DNA of 64,000 nt from Halomonas sp. M4R1S46 (GCF_025725685.1 NZ_CP107008.1:2604001-2668000); one strand, 5' to 3'; positions 7,802 through 19,109 are shown, counted from the stretch's first letter. Program-made: numbers and translations. The notes: a model not told the origin generated them from the sequence alone.

Positions 7802-10800
7802 TGCGCCTGTCCGACATCTCCGTCCAGCGGCCGGTGCTGGCCACGGTCCTGGCCGCGCTGATCGTGGCCTTCGGACTGCTGGCCCTGACCCGCCTGCCCC
7901 TGCAGGAATATCCCACCATCGACCCGCCGGTGGTCGGCATCGACACCCGCTACCCCGGCGCCTCGGCCAGCGTGGTGGAAACCCGCATCACCCAAGTGCT
8001 GGAGGACCGCATCGCCGGCGTCTCGGGGATCGAGGTAATCAGCTCCTCCAGCGAGGATGGCCGCTCCAGCATCAACGTGGAGTTCGGCCTGGACAAGGAC
8101 ATCGACGCCGCGGCCAACGACATCCGCGACCGCATCGCCGGCGCCCGCGGCAACCTGCCGGATGAGGCCGAGTCCCCCGAGGTGCAGAAGGCCGATGCCG
8201 GCTCCGACGTGGTCATGTGGCTGGCCCTGTCCGGCGCGGACTACGACATCGGCGAGCTCACCGACTACGCCGAGCGCTACCTCAGCGACCGCTTCTCCGT
8301 GCAGGACGGCGTCTCGCGGGTGCTGGTCATCGGCGGCCGCGAGTATGCCATGCGCATCTGGCTGGATGGCGACGCCCTGGCGGCCCGGGGACTGACCGTG
8401 GGCGACGTGGAGGACGCCCTGCGCGAGGAGAACGTGGAGCTGCCCGGCGGCGCCGTGGCGTCCCAGGACCGCCAGTTCATGGTGCGACTGCCGCGCAGCT
8501 TCGCCACCCCGGCGGACTTCCGGGCCCTGGTGCTCGACCAGGGCGCGAGCGGCTATCTGGTCCGGCTCGGCGACGTGGCCCGGGTGGAGATCGGCGCGGT
8601 GGAGGAACGTACCCTGTTCCGCGGCAATGGCGTGCCCATGGTCGGCCTGGGCATCATCAAGCAGTCCACCGCCAATGTCCTGGCCCTCTCCGAGGCGGTC
8701 CGGGCGGAGCGGGACCGCCTCGCCCCCACCCTGCCCGAGGGGATGGCGCTGCAGGTCAACTACGACGCCTCGTCCTTCGTCTCGGGTGCCATCGGCCAGG
8801 TCGTGCAGACCCTGTTCATCGCCATGGGCCTGGTGGTGGTGGCCATCTTCGTCTTCCTCGGCAACCTGCGTACCACCCTGATCCCCGCCGTCACCGTGCC
8901 GATCGCCCTGATCGGCACCTTCGCCGCCCTGGCGGCCATGGGCTTCACCATCAACCTGCTGACCCTGCTGGCGCTGGTGCTGGCCATCGGCCTGATCGTC
9001 GACGATGCCATCGTGATGCTGGAGAACATCCACCGGCGCATGCAGGAACACGGCGAGACGGCCCTGGTCGCCGCCTATCGCGGCAGTCGCCAGATCGCCT
9101 TCGCGGTGATCGCCACCACCCTGGTACTGGTGGCCGTCTTCGTGCCGCTGAGCGCCCTGCGCGGCGACATCGGTCGGCTGTTCTCGGAGTTCGCCCTGAC
9201 GCTGGCCGCCGCCGTGATCATCTCGACGCTGCTGGCCCTGACCCTGACGCCGATGATGGCCTCCAAGATCCTCAAGAAGGACATGCACGAGGGCCGCCTG
9301 GCCCACGGCGTCCATCGCGCCCTGACGGCCACCCGCGCCGGCTACCGGGCCCTGCTCGAGCGGGTATTGCGCCGGCGCTGGGGGGTGATGGCCCTGTTCG
9401 CGGGGATGCTCGGTGCCATGCTCTGGCTCAACGCCCAGTTGCCCCGGGAATACACCCCCCAGGAAGACCGGGGCACCTTCTTCGTGCTGGTCAACGGCCC
9501 GCCCGGGGCCACCTACGACTACATGCTCGACTACATGGACGAGATCGAGGCCCGGCTGCTGCCGATGCGCCAGCGCGGCGAGATCGAGCGGGTGCTGCTC
9601 CGCGCCCCGCGGGGCTGGGGCAACATCGAGAACTTCAATGGCGGCTTCGTCATCGTGGGGCTCGCCGACTGGGCGGAGCGGCGACCGGCCTGGCCAATCA
9701 TGGCCGAGGTCAGCGCCCGACTGGCCGACCTGCCGGGGGTGCGGACCTTCCCGGTGATGCGCCAGGGCTTCGGCCGGGACATCGAGCAGTCGATGCAGTT
9801 CGTGCTGGGCGGCGGCACCTTTGATCAGCTCGCCGAGTGGCGCGACACCCTGATCGCCCATGTGCGCGAGGACAATCCTCGCCTGACCGGGCTGGAGAGC
9901 GACTACGAGGAGAACCAGCCGCAGCTGCGGGTGGAGATCGACTACACCCGGGCGGCGGACCTCGGCGTCACCGTCAGCGAGATCGGCCAGACCCTGGAGA
10001 CCCTGCTCGGGGGACGCACCGTGACCCGCTACGTGGACGACGGCCAGGAATACGACGTCATCCTCGAGGGGGAGCGCGGCTCGCGTCCCAGTCCCCGCTC
10101 CCTGGATAGCATCATGGTGCGCTCGGAGCGCTCCGGCGAGCTGGTACCGCTGTCCAGCATGGTCACGCTGACCGACTTCGCGGGCCCCAGTACCCTGAAC
10201 CGCTACAACCGCCTGCGGGCCGTCACCCTCCAGGCCGACCTGGCCGATGGCTACGCCCTGGGCGACGCCCTCGCCTACCTGGAGGCCAGCGTCGACGAGC
10301 TCCTCCCCGACGAGGTCCAGACGGACGTCAAGGGGGCGGCCCGGGACTACCTGGAAGCCAGCGGCGCGACGACCCTGTTACTGGGCCTGGGCGTGCTGGT
10401 GGTGTTCCTGGTGCTGGCCGGCCAGTTCGAGAGCTTCATCCACCCCCTGGTGATCATGTCCACCGTGCCCCTGGCCATGGTCGGCGCCCTGCTGGGGCTC
10501 ACCCTCACCGGGCAATCGCTGAACATCTACAGCCAGGTGGGCCTGGTGATGCTGGTGGGCCTGGCCGCCAAGAACGGCATCCTGATCGTGGAATTCGCCA
10601 ACCAGCTGCGCGACCAGGGCTGGGCCTTCCACGAGGCGCTGGTGCAGGCCGCGGTGACCCGCCTGCGCCCGGTGGTGATGACCGCCGTCACCACCATGGC
10701 CGGAGCGGTCCCGCTGATCCTTTCCAGCGGGGCCGGCGCCGAGACCCGCCTGGTGATCGGCACGGTGATCCTCTGCGGCCTGGCCAGCGCCACGCTGTTC

Positions 10801-10914
10801 ACGCTGTTCGTGGTGCCGGTGGCCTACGACCTGCTGGCCCGGCACACCGGCTCGCCCGGCGAGGTGGCCCGCCGCCTGGACCGCGAGATGGGGGATCATC
10901 CGGCGCCGCACTGA
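7801..10914 (+). CDS. RND-family efflux pump permease
   Basis: 1037 residues, the typical AcrB/MexB length. Two membrane bundles (helix 1 near 12-30, helices 2-6 near 340-495, helices 7-12 in the last 170 residues) alternate with two large periplasmic loops. The proton-relay aspartates of helix 4 are D401 and D402 (LIVDDAIVM), and the helix 10 lysine is K924 (GLAAKNGILI). It exports substrates by proton antiport with the adjacent adaptor. Substrate is unknown; the sequence fits the broad efflux (HAE1-like) class rather than heavy-metal RND pumps, which carry different helix 4 residues. Confidence 0.93.
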   Translation: MRLSDISVQRPVLATVLAALIVAFGLLALTRLPLQEYPTIDPPVVGIDTRYPGASASVVETRITQVLEDRIAGVSGIEVISSSSEDGRSSINVEFGLDKDIDAAANDIRDRIAGARGNLPDEAESPEVQKADAGSDVVMWLALSGADYDIGELTDYAERYLSDRFSVQDGVSRVLVIGGREYAMRIWLDGDALAARGLTVGDVEDALREENVELPGGAVASQDRQFMVRLPRSFATPADFRALVLDQGASGYLVRLGDVARVEIGAVEERTLFRGNGVPMVGLGIIKQSTANVLALSEAVRAERDRLAPTLPEGMALQVNYDASSFVSGAIGQVVQTLFIAMGLVVVAIFVFLGNLRTTLIPAVTVPIALIGTFAALAAMGFTINLLTLLALVLAIGLIVDDAIVMLENIHRRMQEHGETALVAAYRGSRQIAFAVIATTLVLVAVFVPLSALRGDIGRLFSEFALTLAAAVIISTLLALTLTPMMASKILKKDMHEGRLAHGVHRALTATRAGYRALLERVLRRRWGVMALFAGMLGAMLWLNAQLPREYTPQEDRGTFFVLVNGPPGATYDYMLDYMDEIEARLLPMRQRGEIERVLLRAPRGWGNIENFNGGFVIVGLADWAERRPAWPIMAEVSARLADLPGVRTFPVMRQGFGRDIEQSMQFVLGGGTFDQLAEWRDTLIAHVREDNPRLTGLESDYEENQPQLRVEIDYTRAADLGVTVSEIGQTLETLLGGRTVTRYVDDGQEYDVILEGERGSRPSPRSLDSIMVRSERSGELVPLSSMVTLTDFAGPSTLNRYNRLRAVTLQADLADGYALGDALAYLEASVDELLPDEVQTDVKGAARDYLEASGATTLLLGLGVLVVFLVLAGQFESFIHPLVIMSTVPLAMVGALLGLTLTGQSLNIYSQVGLVMLVGLAAKNGILIVEFANQLRDQGWAFHEALVQAAVTRLRPVVMTAVTTMAGAVPLILSSGAGAETRLVIGTVILCGLASATLFTLFVVPVAYDLLARHTGSPGEVARRLDREMGDHPAPH

Positions 10915-10932
10915 TGCCACTCGGGGACCCGC

Positions 10933-11343
10933 TCACTCGACGCCGGGCCCGATCCACAGGAAGGGATTGTGGGCGACCTCCCAGAGGTAGCCATCGGGGT
11001 CGGCGAAATAGCCGGAATACCCGCCCCAGAACACCCTCTGTCCGGGCTTGACCGGCCGTCCGCCGGCCCGCACGGCCAGCGCCAGCACCTCGTCCACTTC
11101 GGCCTCGCTGGCAACATTGTGCGCCAGGGCGACACCGGCGAAGCCGCTGCCCTCGGCGGGCACGCCGGCATCCTCGGCCAGCGCTTCACGGCCATAGAGG
11201 CCCAGCCAGGTCCCGTTCAGGGGAAAGAACGCCACCTCGGGAGGCGACTCGAGGCGCGGCCAGCCGAGCCCCTGCTCATAGAAGCGCACGGCCCGCGCCA
11301 GGTCGGCGACGCCCAGGGTGATCATGCTGATACGTGGTTGCAT
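10933..11343 (-). CDS. VOC (glyoxalase/dioxygenase superfamily) protein
   Basis: 136 residues from the ATG at 11343, which has GGAG eight bases upstream. The single-domain vicinal-oxygen-chelate fold shows in ITLGVADLARAVRFYEQGLG at the N terminus and in YFADPDGYLWEVAHNP near the C terminus, with the Glu of WEVAHNP a usual metal ligand. Related proteins act as lyases, dioxygenases or antibiotic-binding proteins, and sequence alone does not choose between them. It is convergent with the RND pump gene, with 18 bases between stops. Confidence 0.85.
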   Translation of the reverse strand: MQPRISMITLGVADLARAVRFYEQGLGWPRLESPPEVAFFPLNGTWLGLYGREALAEDAGVPAEGSGFAGVALAHNVASEAEVDEVLALAVRAGGRPVKPGQRVFWGGYSGYFADPDGYLWEVAHNPFLWIGPGVE

Positions 11344-11503
11344 GGCACGGTCTCCGGTCGTTTCCTCCAGTGTAGTGCCGCGTCGGCGATCCTCGCCGTC
11401 TCCTGACAGTGACCGCCTGGCGGGCGGGAACCGGCCCCTCATCGGCCGGTCCATTCACTATGCGGCGACGACACCCTTCCCCCCGACCGAGGAGGTAACC
11501 GCG

Positions 11504-11902
11504 ATGCTCGAACTGCTGCCCCCGGGGGCCGACCATGTGGTGGCGATGCGGGTCAGCGGTCGCGTCACCGCCGCCGACCTGCAGCCGGCGATCGAGGCCA
11601 TCGAGACCATCAAGAAGAGCCATCCCCGCGTCAGTCTCTACACCGAAATCGATGAGATGCGCTGGATGACGTTCACCGCCTTCCTTCGCGACCTGGGCTA
11701 CGCCCTCACCCAGGTCGGCGACCTGGATCGCTACTACCGGGCCGCGGTGCTCAGCGACAAGCACTGGGTGCGTCACCTGACGCGACTCGAGAACCGTCTG
11801 TTCAGGACCATGCAGATCCGGACCTTCCCGACTCGCGAGAAGTCGACTGCCCTGGAGTGGGTCCGGCAACTGCCCGAGGTGCCGACGGCCGCCATGGTCT
11901 GA
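11504..11902 (+). CDS. SpoIIAA-like (DUF3478/STAS-like) protein
   Basis: 132 residues from the ATG at 11504, preceded by GAGGAGGT. It matches the soluble SpoIIAA-like family: an N-terminal VVAMRVSGRVTAADLQ strand-helix, a central SLYTEIDEM, and YYRAAVLSDKHWV with the usual Trp. These STAS-related proteins bind lipids or partner proteins in some bacteria, but no activity is established. It is monocistronic, divergent from the VOC gene. Confidence 0.75.
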   Translation: MLELLPPGADHVVAMRVSGRVTAADLQPAIEAIETIKKSHPRVSLYTEIDEMRWMTFTAFLRDLGYALTQVGDLDRYYRAAVLSDKHWVRHLTRLENRLFRTMQIRTFPTREKSTALEWVRQLPEVPTAAMV

Positions 11903-12446
11903 GCCTTCCAACGCCATGGCCGGCGATCCACTGGGGCCCCCGAGGCCAGGACCCGGCGAGGAGCGCGGCACCGCTGGACTCTATGCCGCTTCCAGCAACC
12001 GGATCGAAGGAGAAGCCGGCAATCGGCATCGCGGTGAATGGCGTCACGACGACACCGAGCCCCCGGCCGGATCCCTGGCCGGGGGCTCGATGGATGATGC
12101 CCTATGCAGATCGAACCCAGATCCATCGGTACGCGAGGGGACTGGCATCACCTCCTGTAGCCTGGTGCCCGTTGTCTCTCCTCGCCGCACGCGATCGCCG
12201 CGGCCTTCCATAGGCGATCGGCGATAGTTCGCGTCAGCGATCATCGCCGTGCTCCTGCTGCATCTTCCTCGCCTGGCAGCCATGCCCCGGCCCCGTACAG
12301 TGCGGCGATCACGCCAGTCATCAACCCGCCGCCCCCGGCTCGGCGAGAAGGCATCTGCTCAGGCGTACAGCCGGCATATGGGATCTCTTACATCGACCAT
12401 CGGCCCGATCCGGCATGCTGAAGGACGAGAAAAGGAGAATTCGAGC
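11903..12446. other. 544-base intergenic region with one strong hairpin
   Basis: No frame here has a ribosome site and protein-like composition together. It holds a perfect 12-bp inverted repeat, GAGCCCCCGGCC (12057-12068) and its complement (12077-12088), with an 8-base loop. It has no T-run on either side and could be a rho-dependent pause or part of an untranslated RNA. The AAAGGAGAA at about 12431 belongs to the next gene. Confidence 0.5.
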
Positions 12447-12671
12447 ATGCAAGAGATCGAGCTGATGCCGGATCCCGCGGGCGGCTGGATGGCGATGTGC
12501 CCCTGCGGCGCCAGGGAGATCAGGGCGCATGAAGGCCCCATATGGGCGGCCTTCGACCTGCGCCCGCTGGAAGGCAACCGCTACTGCATCACCTGCCGGG
12601 AATGCGGGCACGTCACCGAGCACGTCTCCCACCAGAGCGCGATGGGAGAGGCCTGCCCGGCATCGACCTGA
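12447..12671 (+). CDS. Small cysteine-rich protein of unknown function
   Basis: 74 residues from the ATG at 12447, preceded by AAAGGAGAA at good spacing. Cysteines form a CPCG pair (18 and 20) and a CITCRECG cluster (47, 50, 53), with two histidines in the following HVTEHVSH, a pattern suited to binding one zinc ion. Acidic N terminus; no membrane segment. Not recognised as a named family. It stands alone between hairpins at 12057 and 12735. Confidence 0.6.
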   Translation: MQEIELMPDPAGGWMAMCPCGAREIRAHEGPIWAAFDLRPLEGNRYCITCRECGHVTEHVSHQSAMGEACPAST

Positions 12672-12734
12672 GGGGACGATTGCCGCGTGCCGACCGCCCG
12701 GCGTGATCAACGAGGGATGGCGCCTGCCATATCC

Positions 12735-12767
12735 CCCGCCGGCATCCGGTAATCGGATGTCGGCGGG
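12735..12767 (+). terminator. Strong hairpin after the small cysteine protein gene
   Basis: The 14-base arm starting CCCGCCGGC (12735-12748) pairs with 12754-12767 (one G-U pair) around the loop GTAAT, 64 bases past the stop of the upstream gene. Only a poor T-run follows (TATCC), so it is a weak intrinsic terminator or a 3' stabilising hairpin. The rest of 12672-13022 shows nothing else. Confidence 0.4.
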
Positions 12768-13022
12768 TATCCAGCGTCTTGGGCGCGGGCCGGAGGGACG
12801 ACTCTACGGTCCACATCGATCCTGTCGGTGACATGTGGGTCACGCCCGGCAAGCTGGAGATCACTCCCGGCAGACGGTGAAGGTCGACATCACCAAAACG
12901 GGCAACTCAAGGCCAGCTTCGGCTGGCCAGCCACGATGCATGACGAAGACTTGACCGCGATCAAGAGCCCTGCCTCAAGGGTGACTATGCTGAATGCACC
13001 CCTTCTACCGCGGGAGTCCGGC

Positions 13023-14450
13023 ATGCGCGACAAGGCGATTCCTCTCCTCCTGGCCGGCGGCCTGGTGGGCCTGGGACTGGCCTGGCTCACCCAGGGAAGC
13101 GGGGTGATCCACGACGACCCGGCCCGCAACCTCTATATCCCCGACCAGCTGACCATGCCGCTGCAGGTCAAGGTGGCCCATGACGGGGAACGCATCTGGT
13201 TCCGCTATCGCTGGCCGACCGAGCGGCCGCATGTCTATCACGACATGCTGCGCTACACGGAGGGCGAGTGGGTCCGCCATGGGGCCTCTACCGTCGGCCC
13301 CCAGCCGGAAGGCACCTACGAGGACCGGGTCACCATGCTGGTCGACGACGGCTCCGTGCCCGACTTCGGACGCTACGGCGGCTACATCACCGTGGGCGAC
13401 CGCATGCGTTTCTTCAGCGACGAGGCCCCTGCCGAGGCCGTGGCCGCCCATCCCTACCTGGGCGAGACCCTCGGCCAGACCGACGTGCGCAAGCACCTGC
13501 CCGAGACGCGTCGCGACGTCGCCGAGTGGGACAGCGTCGTCGACGAGCCTCAGCTGGCGGCCCAGCAGGCGAGCGGCTACTTCCTCGATCTCTGGCACTG
13601 GCGGGCGGGCCGCTCCAATGCGGTGGGCTTGTCGGACGACCAGTGGGTCGGTGAGCATCGCCACAGCGACGCCGGCCGGGGGCCCTACACCACCAACTGG
13701 GACGCCGAGAACGCCCGGCCCCAGTGGATGTTCGACCCCGAGACCACCGGCCGTCATGCCCTCCGCTGGGAGGATGTCACCGCCGAGCGCGTCGACTTCG
13801 ACGGTCTCTACTACCTCGCCGAGTCCTTCGCCGTGCCCTTCGATCCCGACCACGACTGGCAGGAGGGGGACGTCATCCCCCGCCGGCTGCTGCGTGAGGG
13901 CGAGGGTTCCCGGGGCGACATCCGGGTCGCCGGGAACGCGCGCTGGTCGGACGGCTACTGGGACGTGACGCTGGTCCGCGACCTCGACACCGGCCAGCCG
14001 GACGACAAGGCCTTCATCGCGCAGGGGCGCTATGATCTGGCCTTCGCCGTGCACCGCAACGCCACGGGCAGCCGCTGGCACTACGTGTCCCTCCCCTACT
14101 CTCTGGGTCTGGAGCGCGAGGCCGACATCCTCGCCTCGCCGGTAGCGGAGGGCACGCCGGACTGGTCCCAGCCGTGGTTCGACCTGACGCTCTACTATCC
14201 CGGCCAGGTCGACTGGCCGCTGTTGATCGGCGAGGCCCACGCCGGCGCCGAAGACATCGCGGCGGGGCTCCCGGTGCGAGCCCACCACGACGAGCGCCAG
14301 TTGGCCCACTATGGGGTGGAGATGGAGTTCCAGGACACCATCCAGCGCCAGTGGGCCCTGACCCTGGTCGCCGGCCTGCTGTTGCTGGCCGGCCTGTTCA
14401 TCGGCCTGCTGCCCGCCTTCAGACGCCGTTACCCGGGAGGCACACCATGA
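13023..14450 (+). CDS. Membrane-anchored ethylbenzene dehydrogenase-related haem-binding protein
   Basis: 475 residues from the ATG at 13023 (GGGAG upstream, signal-like helix directly after). A membrane helix at about 5-22 is followed by a large outside domain and a C-terminal membrane helix (LVAGLLLLAGLFIGLLPAF) with a basic tail. The ectodomain resembles the ethylbenzene dehydrogenase gamma/cytochrome haem-b family: QVKVAHDGERIWFRYRW near the start, a long Asp/Trp-rich middle (YFLDLWHWRAGRSNAVGLSD), and VTLVRDLDTGQPDD later. In known enzymes this domain passes electrons from a molybdenum catalytic complex, but none is nearby. It is coupled by ATGA to the following membrane gene. Confidence 0.75.
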   Translation: MRDKAIPLLLAGGLVGLGLAWLTQGSGVIHDDPARNLYIPDQLTMPLQVKVAHDGERIWFRYRWPTERPHVYHDMLRYTEGEWVRHGASTVGPQPEGTYEDRVTMLVDDGSVPDFGRYGGYITVGDRMRFFSDEAPAEAVAAHPYLGETLGQTDVRKHLPETRRDVAEWDSVVDEPQLAAQQASGYFLDLWHWRAGRSNAVGLSDDQWVGEHRHSDAGRGPYTTNWDAENARPQWMFDPETTGRHALRWEDVTAERVDFDGLYYLAESFAVPFDPDHDWQEGDVIPRRLLREGEGSRGDIRVAGNARWSDGYWDVTLVRDLDTGQPDDKAFIAQGRYDLAFAVHRNATGSRWHYVSLPYSLGLEREADILASPVAEGTPDWSQPWFDLTLYYPGQVDWPLLIGEAHAGAEDIAAGLPVRAHHDERQLAHYGVEMEFQDTIQRQWALTLVAGLLLLAGLFIGLLPAFRRRYPGGTP

Positions 14451-15001
14451 CCGGCATGCACCATATGCTCGCCCACTTTCCCGTCGCCTTCTGGGCGCTG
14501 GCCAGCCTGATGATCCTGGTCGGCGTGCTGGCCAGGGGACGGGCCGCCGACCTCTGCCGGGCCGCCCTGCTGCCGGTGCTGGGCCTCGGGGTGCTGGGGG
14601 CACTGGCCACCATGCTCAGTGGCTATGGCGTCTGGTCCCTCGAGGCCCTCTTGCACAGCCCACTGACGCGCAACCACCTGCTGATGGCCTTCTGGTCCCT
14701 GGCGGTCTATCTCATGCTGCTCGTGCTGGTGTGGGTCGGCGGCCGTGATGCCTTCAGCGGCCTGCGCGGCCTGGCACTGGTGGTGCTCGGACTGCTGGGC
14801 GCCTGGCTGTTCGCGCTGACCGGCACCCTGGGCGGTCACCTGGCCGGGGCCCCGACCTTCTTTTCCGCCCTGCCTCGCCTGCTGGGGTGGGAGCTCTATA
14901 CCACCTTCTATGCGCCGACCTGGGTGCTCGGGGTGATGGTGCTACTGGCGATCGCCGCCGCCGTCCTGGGGTTTCGTCGAATGAAGCGGGCACACCGTTA
15001 G
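14447..15001 (+). CDS. Four- to five-helix membrane protein, DUF2231-like, partner of the haem-binding protein
   Basis: 184 residues; the ATG at 14447 overlaps the upstream stop and has GGGAGG before it. Helices lie at about 10-30, 40-60, 75-98, 105-130 and 155-175. Histidines occur at HHMLAHFP near the start and again at LLHSP, RNH and GGHLAG, at the ends of helices, as in DUF2231 membrane proteins thought to hold b-type haem. The two-gene unit looks like an electron-transfer or redox-sensing module between membrane and periplasm. Haem binding is inference. Confidence 0.68.
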   Translation: MTGMHHMLAHFPVAFWALASLMILVGVLARGRAADLCRAALLPVLGLGVLGALATMLSGYGVWSLEALLHSPLTRNHLLMAFWSLAVYLMLLVLVWVGGRDAFSGLRGLALVVLGLLGAWLFALTGTLGGHLAGAPTFFSALPRLLGWELYTTFYAPTWVLGVMVLLAIAAAVLGFRRMKRAHR

Positions 15002-15104
15002 GACAGTGCTTCGATTTCGATGGCACTCGCCGACCGGCGGTCCTTCATCGTCGAGGAGCCCGAGCGGGTACAGCGACAGGTGAGGGAGATCGGGGTTGGG
15101 AGAC

Positions 15105-15851
15105 ATGGCCAAGCAGCAGAAGCAGGAGGACGGCGCCCCTTCCCGCTTATCCCGAGCCTCGAAGCGGCGCATCCTGCTGGGCGTTGCGCTGCTCGCCGCC
15201 TTCCTTGCCTCCGCTCTAGTGCTGTGGCGCACCGGGACGCTGGATACCCTGCTGACCGGCGACACCCTCGAGCAGGCGGTGACACGAGTTGGCCCACTGG
15301 GGCCGGCCCTGGTCATCGGCCTGATGACCCTTGCCATCGTCATGAGTCCGATCCCCAGTGCACCGATCGCGCTTGCCGCCGGCGCGGCCTATGGCCATGC
15401 CTGGGGAACGCTCTATGTCGCCATCGGCTCCGGAACCGGCGCGCTGATCGCCTTTTGCATTGCTCGCCTGCTGGGCTATGACGCCCTGAGGGCCTGGTTG
15501 GGCGTGCGCCCGGCCCCGGGCCCGCTGCAGCGCTTCATCGGCTCCCAGAATGCGCTGATGGCCGCCGTTTTCGCCACCCGTCTCATGCCGTTCATCTCGT
15601 TCGATGTCATCAGCTACGCGGCGGGGCTCTCGCCCCTCAAAGCCTGGCGCTTTGCCGTGGCGACGCTGCTGGGGGTGCTCCCGGCGAGCTTCCTGCTGGC
15701 ACACTTCGGCGACGAGCTCGCCTCCGACGATCTGCGCCGAGCGGGCCTCACCGTGCTCGCGCTCGGCACCATCACCCTGCTTCCGCTGGCCTGGAAAGCA
15801 CTGCCCGTGCGCGTGCGAGCGACCATCGGGCGCTGGCTACACTGGGAGTAA
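15105..15851 (+). CDS. TVP38/TMEM64 (DedA-like) membrane protein
   Basis: 248 residues from the ATG at 15105. A TTG at 15096 has a better-spaced GAGGGA and would add three residues. Six hydrophobic segments, with the family signature region SPIPSAPIALAAGAAYG, then FCIARLLG and the ATRLMPFISFDVISYAAGL motif. TVP38/SNARE-associated proteins relate to lipid scramblase and carrier transport in DedA proteins; the bacterial role is uncertain. It stands 103 bases after the DUF2231-like gene and may be transcribed with it. Confidence 0.83.
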   Translation: MAKQQKQEDGAPSRLSRASKRRILLGVALLAAFLASALVLWRTGTLDTLLTGDTLEQAVTRVGPLGPALVIGLMTLAIVMSPIPSAPIALAAGAAYGHAWGTLYVAIGSGTGALIAFCIARLLGYDALRAWLGVRPAPGPLQRFIGSQNALMAAVFATRLMPFISFDVISYAAGLSPLKAWRFAVATLLGVLPASFLLAHFGDELASDDLRRAGLTVLALGTITLLPLAWKALPVRVRATIGRWLHWE

Positions 15852-16079
15852 CCGGGAACCTCCCACCTAGCCCCATTGGGGGCTGTCTATCATGGGAGAT
15901 GAGGACGCCGGCGCCGTGCATGGCTCACCGACATGTCCATGTCGCCCCACACAGGCTCCGCCCATTCAGCCTCGGCTCGGCTTCGTTGCTCGAGCGAGTA
16001 CCGGGCGCCCCGGAAGGCGGGATTTGCATGATGTCGATCAAGGTTTGGTGCCATCCGCCCCCTTGATGCTCCCCCTTGC
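15852..16079. other. Intergenic region with a weak terminator-like hairpin and a possible gene relic
   Basis: AGCCCC (15869-15874) pairs with GGGGCT (15879-15884), nested inside CTCCCA (15860) and TGGGAG (15893); this could end the TVP38 transcript. From about 15930 to 16040 the minus strand reads as open, protein-like sequence (FRGARYSLEQRSRAEAEW) without a convincing start, perhaps a relic. The copA promoter follows. Confidence 0.4.
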
Positions 16080-16111
16080 TTGACCCTCGGGTAACACAAG
16101 GGTTTTAGGCT
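16080..16111 (+). promoter_or_regulatory. CueR/MerR-type promoter and operator of copA
   Basis: The -35 TTGACC (16080-16085) and -10 TAGGCT (16106-16111) are 20 bases apart, the over-long spacer that MerR-family activators correct by DNA distortion. Within it lies a 21-base dyad, ACCCT (16083-16087) and AGGGT (16099-16103), the same length and placement as the E. coli copA CueR operator. It stands 94 bases before copA. No cueR gene is in the window. Confidence 0.75.
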
Positions 16112-16204
16112 GAAAGCGAGTCAGCGGTCGGCGATCCACAGCCGCCCTCTGAACGACACCCTCGTCGGTTCACTCCTATCGGGACAGGCCAGGAGGTCGA
16201 CGCC

Positions 16205-18562
<2,358 letters not shown>

Positions 18563-18621
18563 CTTGGCATGACGAAAGGAGTTGGCTGGACTGACGGCCG
18601 AGCAAGGACACTTTCTGGCTG

Positions 18622-18801
18622 ATGGTGGCGATCGCCCTGGCGGTAATGGACTTCCTGCTCTGGGAGGAGCACAGGGCGCACCTGCTCGGCACCCTGCCCT
18701 GGCTGGTCGTGCTCGCCTGCCCGCTCATGCACCTGTTCAGGCACGGCGGGCATGGAGGCCACAGGGGGCCTGGCAAGCCGGGAGGCGATCCGATTGACTG
18801 A
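18622..18801 (+). CDS. DUF2933-like small membrane protein with an unclear start
   Basis: 59 residues from an internal ATG at 18622. A helix (MVAIALAVMDFLLW), the EEHRAHLL turn, a second helix (LPWLVVLACPLMHLF) and a His/Gly-rich tail match DUF2933 proteins often found next to copper ATPases. The conserved family start (S-K-D-T-F-W-L) is present just upstream in frame at 18601-18621, but its usual initiator position is CCG (18598-18600) and a TGA closes the frame at 18592. The AAAGGAG at 18575-18581 is thus stranded. The gene may be start-damaged, or made short. Confidence 0.6.
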   Translation: MVAIALAVMDFLLWEEHRAHLLGTLPWLVVLACPLMHLFRHGGHGGHRGPGKPGGDPID

Positions 18802-19109
18802 CGTGTTCCCGGCCATTGACATGGGGCACCTGGCGTCACCCGACTCGGCGCCTGCCATCGCCCCCGGCGAGAGCCGCGAGAGGCAAGGGCAGCATGGATT
18901 GCGACTGTTCAACGTGTTGCTTGTACGGCTGACTGCCGATCAGGATCGCGTGCCTTACCGATCTGAGCCATCGCGAGGTGAGGCAGGAATGGCCGGTTGG
19001 CCCTGCTAGCCTAATGGTCGGGACAACTTCACCGCGAGCGAGCAGTGCCTCGAGCTTTAGACCGCTCCCAGGATGGTTCCCAAATCCGTCCCCAACGGCC
19101 AGAAACGAA
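18802..19109. other. 308-base intergenic region, no gene seen
   Basis: Neither strand offers a frame with a ribosome site and protein-like composition. Apart from the tRNA-Ser terminator that follows, I see no repeat, promoter or RNA structure I can support. Confidence 0.5.

Noticed and set aside
7561..9861. A 766-codon minus-strand frame opposite the RND genes
   Set aside because: Gln/Gly/His-rich shadow of the pump gene; no start signal, no motif.
12249..12446. Long N-terminal extension of the small cysteine protein
   Set aside because: The AAAGGAGAA site and composition change place the start at 12447.
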